NCBI GenBank assembly: GCA_021780115.1
Contig: JAJXZI010000315.1
Span: 1-42,865 of the forward strand
DNA from: a bacterium
GTDB lineage: Bacteria; Verrucomicrobiota; Verrucomicrobiia; Limisphaerales; JAJXZI01
Reading direction: 5' to 3'
DNA: 42,865 nt
The position numbers and the translations under genes were made by a program. Below are positions 42,247-42,865 of this stretch, one piece after another (the first letter of the stretch is position 1; every line of letters begins with the position of its first letter). A model generated the notes under the pieces. That model was not told the DNA's origin and ran no database searches. It saw nothing but the letters and a program-made list of their open reading frames with translations.

Positions 42247-42865
42247 ATGAAATCGCTCTTTCGCCTCATCTGCTGGGCCGCTGTCTTCGCCGTCACCGCC
42301 CATACCGTCCGCGCCGAAACGCCTGCCCAGCGCGACGCCCGCATGAAATGGTGGCGCGAGGCCCGGCTCGGCATGTTCGTCCATTGGGGCCTCTACAGCG
42401 CCGCCGAAGGGTGTTGGGACGGCAAGAAGTACGGCGGCGGAGTGGAGTGGATCCAGAACGAAGCCGGCGTGCCCGCCGCCGAGTACGCCGCCCGTCTGCG
42501 CCCGCTCTTCCGGCCCCGGCCTAACTTCGCCAAAGCGTGGGCGCGGCTCGCCAAGGACATGGGCGCCCAGTACGTTGTCTTCACCGCCAAGCACCACGAG
42601 GGCTTCGCGCTCTGGGACAGCAAGCTGACGGACTTCGACGCGAAAGACTTCACCGGGCGGGATCTCTTCAAGGAAATCGTTACCGCGCTCCGGGCCGAGG
42701 GGCTGCGCGTCGGCGTCTATTTCTCAGTGATCGACTGGCATCATCCGGATTTCCCGGTGAAGAACACCGGCCTGCCGCACCCGCTGCAGAAGCATCCGGA
42801 AATCGCCGACCCCGACGCCGGGCGCGTGATGAGCCGCTACGTGGATTCCCTGCACCGCCAGGTCA
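42247..42865 (+). CDS. Alpha-L-fucosidase, GH29 (N-terminal part)
   Basis: The first ~206 residues of a glycoside hydrolase family 29 enzyme; the gene runs off the window. A signal peptide (MKSLFRLICWAAVFAVTAHTVRA|E) is followed by KWWREARLGMFVHWGLYSA, AKDMGAQYVVFTAKHHEGFALWDS and LRVGVYFSVIDWHHPDF, all typical of the GH29 barrel. The catalytic Asp lies beyond the window. It removes alpha-linked fucose from glycans outside the cytoplasm. An in-frame ATG nine codons upstream is an alternative start, but only the later one gives a clean signal peptide. The 290-base gap before it shows no gene. Confidence 0.93.
   Translation, partial: MKSLFRLICWAAVFAVTAHTVRAETPAQRDARMKWWREARLGMFVHWGLYSAAEGCWDGKKYGGGVEWIQNEAGVPAAEYAARLRPLFRPRPNFAKAWARLAKDMGAQYVVFTAKHHEGFALWDSKLTDFDAKDFTGRDLFKEIVTALRAEGLRVGVYFSVIDWHHPDFPVKNTGLPHPLQKHPEIADPDAGRVMSRYVDSLHRQV

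Overview
The window is a high-GC, gene-dense bacterial chromosome segment, most likely from the Verrucomicrobiota (a Pedosphaera/Limisphaera-like lineage). This is inferred from a VPDG-type C-terminal sorting signal, a prepilin with an H-X9-DG motif, several prepilins with very long leaders, Ig-like surface proteins of the YQW...DAGNY type, and a surface protein with He_PIG-like repeats. No rRNA, tRNA, CRISPR array or transposase was seen.

Positions 1-11405 (accessory). A truncated persulfide-dioxygenase-type metallo-beta-lactamase is joined, through a tandem heptanucleotide array, to the last ~100 codons of hypF. A long minus-strand run of tightly packed genes follows, read from 8788 down to 663: ECF sigma factor, small conserved protein, PflX-like radical SAM protein, 70-aa protein, Ycf46-like AAA ATPase, two-helix membrane protein, Ycf35-like DUF1257 protein, DUF2997 protein, membrane protein, membrane protein with a degenerate signal-peptidase-I fold, TPR protein, and finally pilT. 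Most junctions are 4-base overlaps or very short gaps, so this looks like one operon around the Ycf46/Ycf35/DUF2997 set, whose function outside cyanobacteria and plastids is not established. It is the best candidate here for an undescribed system. The plus-strand hypC-hypD-hypE genes (hydrogenase maturation) follow; no hydrogenase structural gene is present.

Positions 11440-19916 (surface and signalling). A large secreted repeat protein and a CHASE2-adenylate/guanylate cyclase lie on the minus strand. On the plus strand come a 54-residue gene too small for usual gene calls, consisting only of a signal peptide and a VPDSG-CTERM-like tail, and an 858-aa secreted protein with a putative Cys-Gln thioester domain, a GYYKNHP module and an Asn/Gly-rich tail. 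A strong terminator closes this unit.

Positions 20054-28186 (type IV pilus/type II secretion-like assembly). Read on the minus strand: pilB, pilC, then four large prepilins in the order B-A-B-A, which is a tandem duplication of a prepilin pair. With pilT near position 1000 this supplies both motor ATPases and the platform protein of a pilus or pseudopilus.

Positions 28881-42865. Genes here: an Ig/LamG surface protein; a PHP-domain lipoprotein; a RodZ-like HTH membrane protein; pgsA; a manganese unit (mntH-uspA divergent from mntR, with a palindrome between them); a translationally coupled ROK kinase/PIG-L deacetylase/guanine deaminase operon; rplM-rpsI with a terminator; an H-X9-DG prepilin; and the start of a GH29 alpha-L-fucosidase. 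The last two fit a polysaccharide-degrading lifestyle. All functions are inferred from sequence motifs alone; no database search was possible.
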